Below are positions 1 through 9,249 of a stretch of 64,000 bases of DNA, piece after piece. The translations under genes and the position numbers were made by a program. How positions within the stretch are numbered: the stretch's first letter is position 1; the number at the start of each line of letters is the position of its first letter. Source of the stretch: Dipteris shenzhenensis (taxonomy: Eukaryota; Polypodiophyta; Polypodiopsida; Gleicheniales); the NCBI GenBank assembly GCA_047967505.1, contig CM106539.1. One strand, given 5' to 3'. Under the pieces are notes generated by a model that worked only from the letters and a program-made list of their open reading frames with translations, searched no databases and had not been told where the DNA came from.

Positions 1-112
1 AAACTCATGAAATAGAGAGTAAGTAAACACATAAATTATAAACTAAGTTAAAATAATTAAAAATAAAATCATGAAATGATAGACATAAAAAAAATCCTTC
101 ATTTTTTTTCTC

Positions 113-423
113 TTATATATATATATATATATATATATCTTAGATAATGTATTTATATTTCTAATTTTTAATTCATTTTACATTAAATGTATATATAGCA
201 AAATGTATATATAGCAAAATGTATTTATATTTCTAATTTTTAATTCATTTTACATTAAATGTATATATAATTTAGTTTAAATATATATACATTTTGCTAT
301 ATATAATTTAGTTTAAATATATATACATTTAATGTAAAATGAATTAAAAATTAAACTAAATTATATATACATTTAATGTAAAATGAATTAAAAATTAGAA
401 ATATAAATACATTATCTAAGATA
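113..423. repeat. AT-rich fold-back (MITE-like) inverted repeat after a (TA)n tract
   Basis: A TA dinucleotide run (about 113-137) is followed by a roughly 60-bp arm at 138-196. The same sequence recurs as an essentially perfect reverse complement at 363-423, and a third, direct copy of the arm core lies at 219-268. The DNA could fold into a long AT-rich hairpin. No transposase and no clear target duplication are visible. A fold-back MITE or a locally amplified palindrome would both fit. Confidence 0.75.
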
Positions 424-552
424 AACTTAAATTCAAAAATACAAAAAAAAATTAAATTCATTAATTTTGATTTAAATAAAAATGATATACAAACTAATGA
501 GATTAAAATTATGAAATGGTAGATCTCCCTCTCCACTGGACCGGGTCCTAAA

Positions 553-663
553 ATGGAGTTCTACAAGTGGAAAATCAAATTAATGGACAAATATGGAATC
601 CAACAGTACCTTAGGGAGGGAACTATGGTCAACATGTTGACTTCGGTTAATCAAGGTTTTTGA
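553..663 (+). pseudogene. Possible copia gag N-terminal scrap (36 codons)
   Basis: A short open frame begins with residues resembling the start of a Ty1/copia gag (MEFYKWKIKLMDKYGI, similar to the usual W-K-x-K-M pattern) and stops after 36 codons. Nothing around it extends the match. Bases 664-946 hold no feature I recognise. Confidence 0.25.
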
Positions 664-946
664 TTGCGCATTGGTTTGCATGGGGATACCCGCATAGACT
701 ATGATTAGCCTAAGTATTTTATTTGCATACGAAAGGCTAACAATAAATGGGTGCCATGGTTGTGCACTTTCAATTAATTGTTATGGGTTTTGAGAGTGGT
801 TTTTTGTCCCAATTTTAACGGGGTCAGTGCCATCTTCAGGGCAAGTTCACCCTTGTGTGTGACCGAAGGCTAGGAAGACATCAAAAGTTGCCTACTTATG
901 GCATGTAACTATGCTTAGTTTTAGAATGTGTTGCAAAGATGCAATT

Positions 947-1290
947 GCCAATTCAAGCACTGGGTTTTCAAACTACACGCAGTAGCTAAGGCTATGGAAT
1001 CTTGTCTTAAAATTTTTCTTTGAGCAATAACAAATCCCTACGAGGGGTCCAATTGTTGGTTTTGGGCCCTAGTGTCATGCACCTTGCTCTCCTCTGGCCC
1101 AATCTTCACTGAGTTGCCAATTCAAGCACAGTTTTCGAACTCTCATCACATGCAAGAGCTAAGGCTGTGGAATCTTGTATTAAAATTTTACTTCGAGCAA
1201 TAACAAATTCCTACGGGGGGTCCAGTCATTGGTTTTGGGCCCTAGTGTCATACCCCTGCTCTCCTTTGGCTTGATCTTCACGATGAGACC
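947..1290. repeat. Diverged tandem duplication, period about 170 bp
   Basis: Two consecutive units share GCCAATTCAAGCAC near the start, then GGAATCTTGT, GAGCAATAACAAAT and TTGGTTTTGGGCCCTAGTGT in the same order. The first unit begins near 947 and the second near 1117. The second runs directly into the LINE fragment. Non-coding and of unknown origin. Confidence 0.7.
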
Positions 1291-2700
1291 GGCGACGCAG
1301 ACTCGTTTGAGTAGAGGCTACGCGTCACTTGCGCGATTGGAGAGACAGTGCTTCCACTCACATTTTCATGACCCTTAGACCAACTCTCCTATTTGACTCC
1401 TTGGTTTGAACAACGGGCATGTATGGCAGTCCTTGTTGGGGGCCAGACCTCTCAGACACAGAGTTGGCTCGAGTAGAGCGATTACAGATCCTCTTGCTCT
1501 CGCGGATGATCTGGGGCAAGCCATCAGTGCCGCACCATATCATCCAGGCCAGAGCCATCCCTCTGCACAGCTAGATGTCACCTTCCAGACTATCACCTAT
1601 CTCCATCGAGTCAAATAGTATGGATGTTGCACATCGAAATGATGTAGGTTACCATGGCTGGCTCTGGCATCATCCAGGAGTCTCGTAGATGGAGGAGACA
1701 AAAGGGATTGATATGCTTAAACACGTAGGTGGTTCGAGAGACTGAGACTCCACATTGACAGGTTGCCTCCTTTCTATTACAGCTTAGATGCTCCATCCAC
1801 CCCACTTGGGTACCACAAGGTGAATGAGGTCATTCGAGAGGACCTCCTGTAGCTACACACACTTTCAGGACTTGGTTGGAACCAAGGGAGCTTTCAGTGA
1901 AGCTAAGCTTCTACAAGGATCACTGCATCCACTTCTCGAAGAAGGGGGTTTCATTGCCCTCCCAGAGTACATGCAGATCCATCTACCACACTCATTGAGG
2001 AGCGCCATCGCACCGACTTCGTATCGAGAGTGGACAAGCTGAGTGGATCCCCAAGGAGGGCCGCATATGCACGTTGTGTGATCGACAAGAGATCGAGTCT
2101 AAGGATTCAGATTCCCCATTTACTATGAGATCCGTTGGCCGATATCACTGCCTCTTCAGGGACGGTTTTGGGCTCCTCACCAAGCTCTTTACATACCCAG
2201 AGCAGAGGTGTCTTGCTACCTTCCTTCACGAGGCACTTTGGCATAGAGAGCTTCTACTCAGGGCACGGAGGCCGGCTTCCGACACACAGTCCAATCTCTC
2301 TCGGAGCAGGATTATTGAGTTTTTCCATCTAGACAGTATGCACCACACAACCCCTACCAGGAGACGTAGTAGAGACCCAGAGACTGAGACGCGCCACACT
2401 CGACAATGGATGGACATGCAGATTACACTTGGCGACCTCCCCTCCTTGTTCAAACCTGGAGCATGACCCACAAGAGCTACAATATCCTTGGTCAGGAGCA
2501 GGGTCATCGTCAGGAGATCGAGACGGCCTGCACCGAGAGAGAGCCTCCAGTGCTCCATCACGAGTTACACATCATCACGATCTCGCCCTTCTCCCAAGTC
2601 CCCCTTGACACCTACACCATCATGAGGTTACATTGTACTTATGAGAACGATGTTGATGACCCACTGATGCTATATGCTATGTATTTCTAGGACTAAACGT
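1283..2700 (+). mobile_element. LINE (L1-like) ORF2 3' fragment, RT thumb to zinc-ribbon tail
   Basis: This opens with GATGAGACCGGCGA, the same sequence as near 34100, where it encodes the segment just after the reverse-transcriptase palm (YASLARLERQCFHSHF-like, then MYGSP). Downstream, degraded frames carry RLPPFYYSLDAPP near 1765-1800 and a cysteine-bearing tail CTLCDRQEIES near 2072-2105, typical of the zinc-binding C-terminus of LINE ORF2. Frames shift several times and stops interrupt, so this is dead. It is one of several copies of the same family in the window (for example 23.3, 38.7 and 49 kb). Confidence 0.75.
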
Positions 2701-3419
2701 TCAACATGGATGATGATGCTCACTTAGTAGCTCCACCCTTTTCCTTGTTTGTATCAGGCTTTTTATCAGTCTCATAGTCCAATCGGTACAGCCGTTTGAC
2801 GGCTCAAATCATATTTTGAGGTGTCCCATGATGGCCATTAAGGTCATGACACCTTATCAAGAAAGGTTTGGTCGTAAGATTGATGTGAGCTTTTTCTGTA
2901 CATTCGGTTGTGTAGCTTATGCACATGGGCCTCAAGAATTACATGGCAAACTTGATGACAAGGAGAAAAGTGCATCTATGTTGGCTACAGCAGTGAAAGC
3001 AAGGATATAGAGTATATTCCTGTGACCAAGAAGGTATCACTAGTCGGGACATTATATTTGCTGAAAACGCAAATCGACCCTTTGCTGGTTTTCATAGAAA
3101 TCAGGGTTCTTTTGAACCCTCTGACAGGCTGCTGCCCATTTTCTTTGATACTGCACCTGATATGCCATTGGTGGAAAATCAGAATTTGCAGCAAGATACT
3201 CCAGTAGGTCATGCCTCAGTTCAGCAAATGGGTGATCCTGTTTCTCAGGAAGAGATTGATGATGCCATACCATGTGAAAGCAGGAAGCAAGATCAATACC
3301 TCGTTGGCTGCCCCGCACTCTTGAGGACAGCAAGCGTTCTACACCTCTTTCTAGCTGTGCACGGAGTGGCACTAGAGACATTGAGGATGCCCATTACTGT
3401 GAGTCTGCATGGGTCAGCA

Positions 3420-3792
3420 GCATACTTGTATACACGAGACAATGTGTATTGGATGCAGGCAATGCAAGCGGAGAATGACTCCATTAAGAAAAACCACCCT
3501 TGTGTGTTGGTGGTCTTGCCTGTTGGCAAAGAAGGCGATTGGCACGAAGTGGGTATACAACTCAGAAGAAAATCAGATTGGTCCATAGATAGGTATAAAG
3601 CTTGCCTCGTGACAAAGGGCTATGCACAATAGGAAGGCATAGATTTTGATGACACCTTTGCCACCGCTTCTTGTATGACCACTGTTAGGTGTGTGGTTGC
3701 ATTTCTTGTGTTTCATGGATAGAAGATCCATCAACTAGACACCAAAACTGCATTTGGAATGGGGACCTTCAAGAGGAGTTCTATGTTTCTCA
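3420..3792 (+). pseudogene. copia RT, N-terminal part, broken by hAT-like insertion
   Basis: The reading resembles the first third of a copia RT: a tryptophan-rich start (YWMQAMQAENDSIKKN), the RYKA-RLVAKGYAQ block (here RYKACLVTKGYAQ), then a TAG stop where Q or E is usual, GIDFDDTFA, and HQLDTKTAFG in place of the usual DVKTAFLNG. It ends exactly at the 8-bp target site of the inserted element. The frame resumes at 4343. Confidence 0.8.
3785..3792. repeat. Target-site duplication, left copy (GTTTCTCA)
   Basis: An exact 8-bp match to 4343-4350 on the other side of the hAT-like element. Both lie in copia RT coding sequence. Confidence 0.88.
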
Positions 3793-4342
3793 CATAGTTG
3801 CAAGAAACGGCGTTTCGGCTGTCAGACTTCCATTTCCCTGATTTTTTAGGAAACCCTTATTGCGGGTTTTTGCACCGTTTTTGCACCTGCTACCTCTACC
3901 CTCTACCTGCCTGCTGCAGCCTGCTCTACCCTCCACTCTCCTCTACCCTCCTCTATCCTACTCTCCTACTCTCCTCTACCCTCCACTCTCCTACCTCTCC
4001 TCCACCCTCCACTCTCTTTTACCGTCTCCAATGCTGTCTACTCTCTTCTACCCTCTTTACTCTCCTCCTCCTCCTCCTCATACTCCCTCCGACGTCCTCG
4101 AGGAGTCCTCTCTCTACCCTCACTCTCCTCCTCCTACTCCTCATACTCCCACTGACTGAGTCCTCCTCTACCCTCCGTCTCTCCCCTCTTTAAGCACTAT
4201 ATTCATAATTGTATTATGTATAAAAAATTAATTTTTACACATAAATTGTACTATATTGCCGTTTCTTGCTTCCTCGTTTTGGCTCGGGCCGAAAACTCCG
4301 TTTCTGGCATTTTTGCCGTTTCCATCTCAGCTGGCAACTATG
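3793..4342. mobile_element. Non-autonomous hAT-like DNA transposon (550 bp) with 8-bp TSD
   Basis: Ends are CATAGTTGC at 3793-3801 and its reverse complement GCAACTATG at 4334-4342. The element is flanked by identical 8-bp direct repeats GTTTCTCA (3785-3792 and 4343-4350). Dropping the insert plus one repeat restores continuous copia RT frame across the junction, which proves an insertion. Subterminal GAAACGGC / GCCGTTTC motifs recur at both ends. The middle is a CT-rich tract and there is no transposase. An 8-bp duplication and termini with A at position 2 and G at position 5 fit the hAT superfamily. Confidence 0.88.
3885..4165 (+). repeat. CT-rich low-complexity tract inside the hAT-like element
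   Basis: Long runs of CTCCTCTACCCTCCACTCTC-type sequence, strongly pyrimidine-biased. Open frames across it are compositional artefacts (L, S, P, T only) and do not look like proteins. Confidence 0.85.
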
Positions 4343-4350
4343 GTTTCTCA
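4343..4350. repeat. Target-site duplication, right copy (GTTTCTCA)
   Basis: The second copy of the 8-bp duplication; copia RT coding sequence continues directly from here. Confidence 0.88.
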
Positions 4351-5025
4351 GCCCATTGGATTTGTGGAACTTGGCAAGGAAGATAAAGTATGCAAGCTAA
4401 GAAAGGCTTTGTATGGTCTAAAGCAAGTTGAGCTTGGTATGCAAAGATAGATGCCTTTTTATCTTGCGAGGGAATGCAGAATAGTCCGCATGAGAGCACC
4501 CTCTATGTCAGTCAGGAAGGAAGGCACTTGCTATCATATTCTCTATCGATGACATGCTTCTCACCAGTACTAATGCTGCAAAAATTGCAGATTTCAAGGA
4601 TGAATTACAGCAGATATTTGAGATGTCAGATTTGGGGTTGCTTTACTACTATTTGGGCATCCAGTTTCTACAACATGAAAGAGGTATTTTGCTGTTGCAA
4701 TGCAAGAATATTGGTAAGCTCTTGGAACGGTTCAGATTTCAGCATTGCAAGCTCAATCTCTACTCCTATGGAGCCGGGGCTTAAGTTGTCCATTCACATG
4801 GCCAGTGAACCTTTTGATGTCTCTATTGATAGCCAGGCTATGGGATGCTTGATTTATTTATGTGACATACGTCCTGACATTCAATATGCAGTGTCCTTAC
4901 TGAAAAGTTTTATGCAGAGCCCCAAGACTTCACATTGGCAAGTTGTGAAGTGTGTATTCCGTTATTTGCAGGGCATCCGATCTTTGATTTGCTCTTTCTT
5001 GGGGGGTGGGGTTTGTTATACAGAG
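4343..5025 (+). pseudogene. copia RT C-terminal part and RT-RNase H connection
   Basis: Continues the RT after the insertion: GKEDKVCKLRKALYGLKQ, a degenerate catalytic region, DLGLLYYYLGIQFLQHERG, then PMEPGLKLSIHMASEP and LIYLCDIRPDIQYAVSLLK-F, standard copia blocks. Several frame changes occur. Similarity stops near 5025, where a different insert starts. Confidence 0.8.
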
Positions 5026-5067
5026 ATCATGCAAGACCAGCTATGTCTAGTCACTTTGTCGGGCAAT

Positions 5068-5275
5068 GACATGGTCACAAGAATGACACAAGTCATGGCG
5101 ATGACATGGTCACAAGAATGATACAAGTCATGGCAATGACATGGTCACAAGAATGATACAAGTCATGGTGATGACATGGTCACAAGAATGACACAAGTCA
5201 TGGAGGTGACATGGTCACAGGATGATACAAGTCATGGAGAGGACATGGTCAACGGGATGGCAAAAGTCACATGGG
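5068..5275. repeat. 35-bp minisatellite, about six units
   Basis: Units start at 5068, 5103, 5138, 5173, 5208 and 5242. Each begins GACATGGTCACAAGAATGAC or a near match and ends CAAGTCATGG plus a few variable bases. The first four are 35 bp with few changes; the last two are 34 bp and more diverged. 35 is not a multiple of three, so the repeat is not protein-coding. It lies in the insert that interrupts the copia RNase H region. Confidence 0.9.
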
Positions 5276-5980
5276 GACATGGTCATCATGAGGACATATC
5301 ACCCAAGCACATGGCCATGCGTCAAGGGTCTTCATGTCATGAAGTCGCGCTTTGTCAGCCTCTGCAGACCTGACTCATAGGTGCCATAGATGTTTCATCC
5401 GGCAGCGCCTTATCAGATACAGGGTGGCTGTAGGTGGTACACATGGAGTAGTTACAACGCACCAACTCGGCACAAGCTGGCCATTGCAGAGGACATGAAG
5501 AGACTCAATGGCGGGATGGCTAAGGATGAGGGGACAACCAATAGGAGAGATCGAGGGGATTTTCCACCCGGAAGGCGAGGGTGAAGAGGCTCGCGTTATG
5601 CTCTTGTCTACTGCTTTCTCCGTTATCTGTCATCAGCGTTGTTTCTTCTTATCTCCTTTCTGGGTTCGTTCTTCTTGTTCCGATTCCAGCACCCAGCACT
5701 CCATAGCACCTTCGACTAGCGTTTTGTCATAGGTTGATGCATCACGCAGTATAGTGCAGTCGAGGTAGAGTTGTGTCATAGGTCTATGCATCACCCACTT
5801 CACGCTTCTCACATCAGTGGCCTTAAGCCTCCGATCGACGGTAACACCTCCGAAGTGAGCTTACCTCCCCCTCAGACAGGGTTCGTTGGTTAACTTTCAT
5901 TTACGTACTAGTCAACTACCGAGTATCAAAATCACCAACCCAATCTGAATCATTGCAACTATAATTTTTTTCTTTCTTGG
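5276..5980. other. Unrecognised insert within copia RNase H region
   Basis: No recognisable coding sequence. Two related segments, TAGGTTGATGCATCACGC (near 5731) and TAGGTCTATGCATCACCC (near 5779), form a small imperfect repeat. copia similarity resumes near 5985, so with the minisatellite this replaces part of RNase H. It could be part of another retroelement. Confidence 0.4.
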
Positions 5981-5984
5981 CCAC

Positions 5985-6400
5985 TCATGCATTTCTTGGT
6001 AAAGCAAGAAACAGTCTACAATGGCCACCTCATCATGTGAGGCTGAGTACAGGGCAGCCTTAAGGACCACAATTGAGTGTATTTCGTTGAGTCGTTTACT
6101 GGGTGATCTTCATGCATCACATCGGAGAAGCCTACTTCGATTCTCATTGACAATCAGAATGCCATTGCCGTGGTGCAAAATCCTTTGTTTCATGCTTGTT
6201 CAAAACACATTAAAATTCATTATCATTATGTCAAGGAGCGGCTATATAACAGGACCTCAAGCGTCGTCAACTTGGTCTTTTACCCCACACAACAGAATGT
6301 GGCAGATCTCTTCACCAAAGCACTCCCTTGTCCAAAGTTTGAGGCTTTTTGCAACGCTTTAAACTTATATCTGTTTGGTGATTGAAATTTATCTTGTACA
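5985..6400 (+). pseudogene. copia RNase H C-terminal fragment
   Basis: Frames around 6000-6385 read ISW-stop-SKKQ, then MATSSCEAEYRAALRTTIEC (the D/E-containing RNase H block), then the conserved end pattern seen as HACSKHIKIHYHYVKERLY and VADLFTKALPCPKFEAF. Several frameshifts separate the pieces. The copia coding sequence ends here. Confidence 0.85.
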
Positions 6401-6718
6401 TTGTGACATTGTCACTGGAGGGGGTCGTTATATTTTTTTAAATTTCCTAAGGCAGTAACCAATGTTACGTAATAAGGGGCAAGGGACACTTTTTTTCTTT
6501 ATTAAGGTTTTCCATACCTAACCTCAGTTAGAAAGAAAGAAAGAAAAAAAGTCTATTAACGTCCATTGGAGATTCAAAGGTCTATGGGACAGCAAGAAAC
6601 CCTCTAGTACATCTGCTTTAGGGACAGCACATGGCAGCTCCTAAGGAGTGCAAAAGCAACCCACATTATTTAGAGTACCTACATAATAGTATGAAAGAGT
6701 AAACAGCCATACATCAGT

Positions 6719-6973
6719 TTAAGACTGAGAGTCTTTTGGTTTTGATTTAAACTCTCTAATTAGGGCTAAGCCTTCACGGTAAACTGCCCATTTTCCATCC
6801 TTTCTGGCAACCCTGACTTTAGCTAATTCAATTGCCTTATTCTTGAGTTGAGGTTGTGTAAGCTCCTCAGCTATCCATACTTTGGTACCCTTCAGCTTGT
6901 AAGATTGTTGAAGAAGCTTGATCCGCATATCTTTTGACTTCAGTGTAAGGATTGCATGACCTTTATAGTGCAT
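6719..6973 (-). pseudogene. LINE ORF1p C-terminal domain-like frame
   Basis: An 84-codon frame with KGHAILTLKSKDMRIKLLQQ and then ELTQPQLKNKAIELAKVRVA, followed by KDGKWAVYREGLALI. It parallels the ORF1 C-terminal pattern seen elsewhere in this window (EDLTPLQIEERRVLLQQRDV and KEGKWAVVRDG) and in L1-type ORF1p generally (a D-L-T/S helix, then R-x-x-x-A-R-K-x-G-K). The element is antisense to the host gene and probably belongs to a different LINE family from the + strand copies. Confidence 0.6.
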
Positions 6974-8080
6974 AATAAGCTAGCCTGGAGTCGTCGTCAT
7001 CCTAATCATCATCATCCACCCATTCAATGTTGAGCAAGCTTTCTTGGATCTTTGTCAATATTTCACTATATGTGTCCTTCTCTTTGTACCAATCTTCTAG
7101 GAGCCCCCCTATGTCTAATCTTCAGCACATTATTACATCTAGCTTCGTGTTCTTTAATCTCTGCTTGAATATCAGACTTACTTGCTTTGGTGTCCACTTC
7201 CACAATCACTTCCTTCTTAGCAGTTTGTACTTTAATGTGAACAAGATCTTTGACTGTAGAGACTAGCTGCGGGGTAGGGGGGGAATCCTTACAAGATTTT
7301 ACAACCTCATCAATTACTGCCTACTTACTAGGCCCTTCCAGAATGTGAAGTCGACCCTTTACTTCTACCAGTTCCAATCGTAGCTCTCTCGCTGCCTATT
7401 GCAGATAAAAAATATGATCCTGTTGCCCAAGGCTGGGTCGTTTTGAGCCTTCTTGTTGGTAATTCCGTGCATATGGAGAGGGTGTCATGGCTGCAACTAA
7501 AGAGTACCGAGTCCTGATGGGGGTTGAAGGAGTTGAGGGCGGCTTGGAGAAGAGGGTAGGCCAATCCATAATTGGCTGTCTGTTGAACCCCCTAGTTGAA
7601 CCTAACCCCTGGGAGATCATACTTAAGTACCTCTAATTAGTTTCTTTATTGAAAAACATTCCAGAAGGGGGTTGTCAAATATCAAGATCATAAACTTTTT
7701 TCTTTCCATTCTTTTTTTATTGATCAAAGAAAGGGTTCCATTCGGGAGGGTCACAATACCTTCTAATGTGGGTGTAGAACATACCTGCATACATTCAGTC
7801 CGTGTCATCATATAGTAAGTGCTTCACCGGCATCTTGCTATTGGCACTTTGTGTAACAGAAATTGTCTTCCCTCCTCTAAGGATCTTTGATGGTCTCACC
7901 TGAGTATCACTTGTGTCCAAATGGACTGAACTTTCTAAAGATGGTTGCCATTCAATACTTCTTGGGGGTGCGGATTGTGTAGGTTGCAAGTTCCTGCTCC
8001 TTCCAAAACCTCCTCTCGTCTGCTGAAATCTGCCTCCTCGTCTTGAGGATCCTGCTCCTCTAGGGCTACTAAATTCGATG
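6974..8080 (-). pseudogene. Middle of antisense LINE ORF1-like region, degraded
   Basis: On the - strand from about 7620 to 7030 the frames read PIMDWPTLF, then a heptad-like stretch (ARELRLELVEVKGRLHILEG) and a lysine/glutamate-rich helix, which would fit a coiled coil upstream of the C-terminal domain at 6719-6973. Several stops and a short unmatched segment (about 7620-7810) interrupt it. The link to the flanking pieces is inferred from order and strand. Confidence 0.4.
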
Positions 8081-8949
8081 CCTCTGATTATTTTTTCCCA
8101 TACAAATATCCACCTGAGGATGGGTGGGGAAGTAATGGCATAGAAGGGCTCCTAGCCAAATTATTCACTGCTGTAAGCATCAGTTCTCTGATATGCATGA
8201 AATTGATTGAAGCTTTTCCAAATATTGCCATGTCTGGTGTCTTCATAAACAGCAGGAAAGAGTTAAATGCAGCTTTCAGTGGTCTCCCTGGAAAAAAGGC
8301 TGTGAGGTTATTCACAATGTACCAAATTGCATGGTCAAACCATAGTGGTCGAGCCTTGCAATCCATCTTCTCTTCGTTACATCTGCATTTTACATTTTGT
8401 TGGTCCTCTTCTCTGTCTCAGATATCTTGCTCTTGCATCTTCCAAATACCCCCATGGGTGACGGGCATCTGCCTGATGCAAATAATGACATTGGTGGAAA
8501 AGCTGCTAGTGTATGGCTGTACATGATGGGGATGTCGAAATCCTGTGCTGTCTTCTTTGCTTCCGCTTTTACTGTTTTTGCAGCTTGTACCACTGTCCAT
8601 TAAGAAGAGCCAAGTGTCCACGTGAAAGGGTGCAAGGAGGTTCATGTCATGCAATTCCCATACCTTGTTGTCATGGGCCATTAACTCTGCCTCCAATACC
8701 CTCGGTGGGAAGTACAGGTTTGTATACGTCAGGCCGGAGTTCTTCTTCATGTTGCAAGTGGGAATAACCATGACATCCGAGAACACCTTCTCTTGATCAT
8801 CCTAGGATAGTCCTTCCAGGTTGCAGAAACTATGCTGAGGGGTGGAAGCCATGCTGTGTGGGGGGTTAAAGCACTTCAAGCCCATGTTTTCCACTGAAGC
8901 TGGGCTGATCGGGGGTGTAAGATTGTGACTCATGAAGAGGTTCTGCATG
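8080..8949 (-). pseudogene. Unrecognised antisense ORF pair, likely 5' part of the same element
   Basis: An ATG near 8949 starts a frame on the - strand containing MASTPQHSFCNLEGLS, one in-frame TAG, then DDQEKVFSDVMVIPTC and VLEAELMAHDNKVWELHDMN. A second frame (8366-8088) holds PLWFDHAIWYIVNNLTAFF and FMHIRELMLTAVNNLA. The composition looks protein-like and not random, but I do not recognise a family. Position and strand suggest the N-terminal part of the same LINE-like element as 6719-8080; a captured host gene fragment is the alternative. Confidence 0.4.
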
Positions 8950-9174
8950 ATTCCTGGGAATTTTCTGCAAAGTCAAGTAGAGCTTTGAGTATATTTATAG
9001 ATGCATACTAGCCTTATGAAGGTATGTATATAAGTATGTATTGATGAGTTTTATGGATGCAGTCTGTCAGTATTTTGCATACGCTCAATAATAACTTTGG
9101 TATGGCATCTGAATCTGTCACTCTGTGCATGTAATGTCTAAGTGCCTTCATGTTCACAATGTTGAATCATGCAG

Positions 9175-9249
9175 ATAAAAGCAAAGGCAGATGAACATGG
9201 TATTCTGAATATCAACCAAAGCTTTACATTTGATTTCAAAGATGTCAAG
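9175..9249 (+). CDS. Exon 1 seen (C2-N, beta strand with SFTFDF)
   Basis: Acceptor ATGCAG at 9174, donor AAG|GTAATT. 25 codons, phase 0 at both ends as read, including INQSFTFDFKDVK. This is the strand after the usual N-P-x-W-N position of a C2 domain, so earlier exons must exist. The donor is duplicated 40 bp downstream. Confidence 0.85.

Larger units (their letters stand above)
2816..6440 (+). mobile_element. Degenerate Ty1/copia retrotransposon, integrase end to RNase H
   Basis: In order: an integrase C-terminal stretch (FGCVAYAHGPQELHGKLDDK), a linker, the reverse-transcriptase start (MQAMQAENDSIKKN, then DRYKACLVTKGYAQ followed by a stop), RT continued after an inserted DNA element (GKEDKVCKLRKALYGLKQ), the RT-RNase H connection (CLIYLCDIRPDIQYAVSLL) and the RNase H end (SSCEAEYRAALRTTIEC). 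Then comes a purine tract TGGAGGGGGTCG at about 6415-6426 resembling a polypurine tract. Stops and shifts occur throughout. Gag, protease and the 5' LTR are missing, and the 3' LTR is at best a short remnant after 6427. About 950 bp of unrelated sequence interrupts the RNase H region (about 5030-5980). Confidence 0.85.

Noticed and set aside
754-768. CATGGTTGTGCAC as a possible third hAT-like terminus
   Set aside because: No inverted partner or 8-bp duplication was found at a suitable distance.
3798-4193. 131- and 99-codon frames in the CT-rich tract
   Set aside because: Only low-complexity leucine/serine/proline/threonine coding from a pyrimidine tract inside the hAT-like element.
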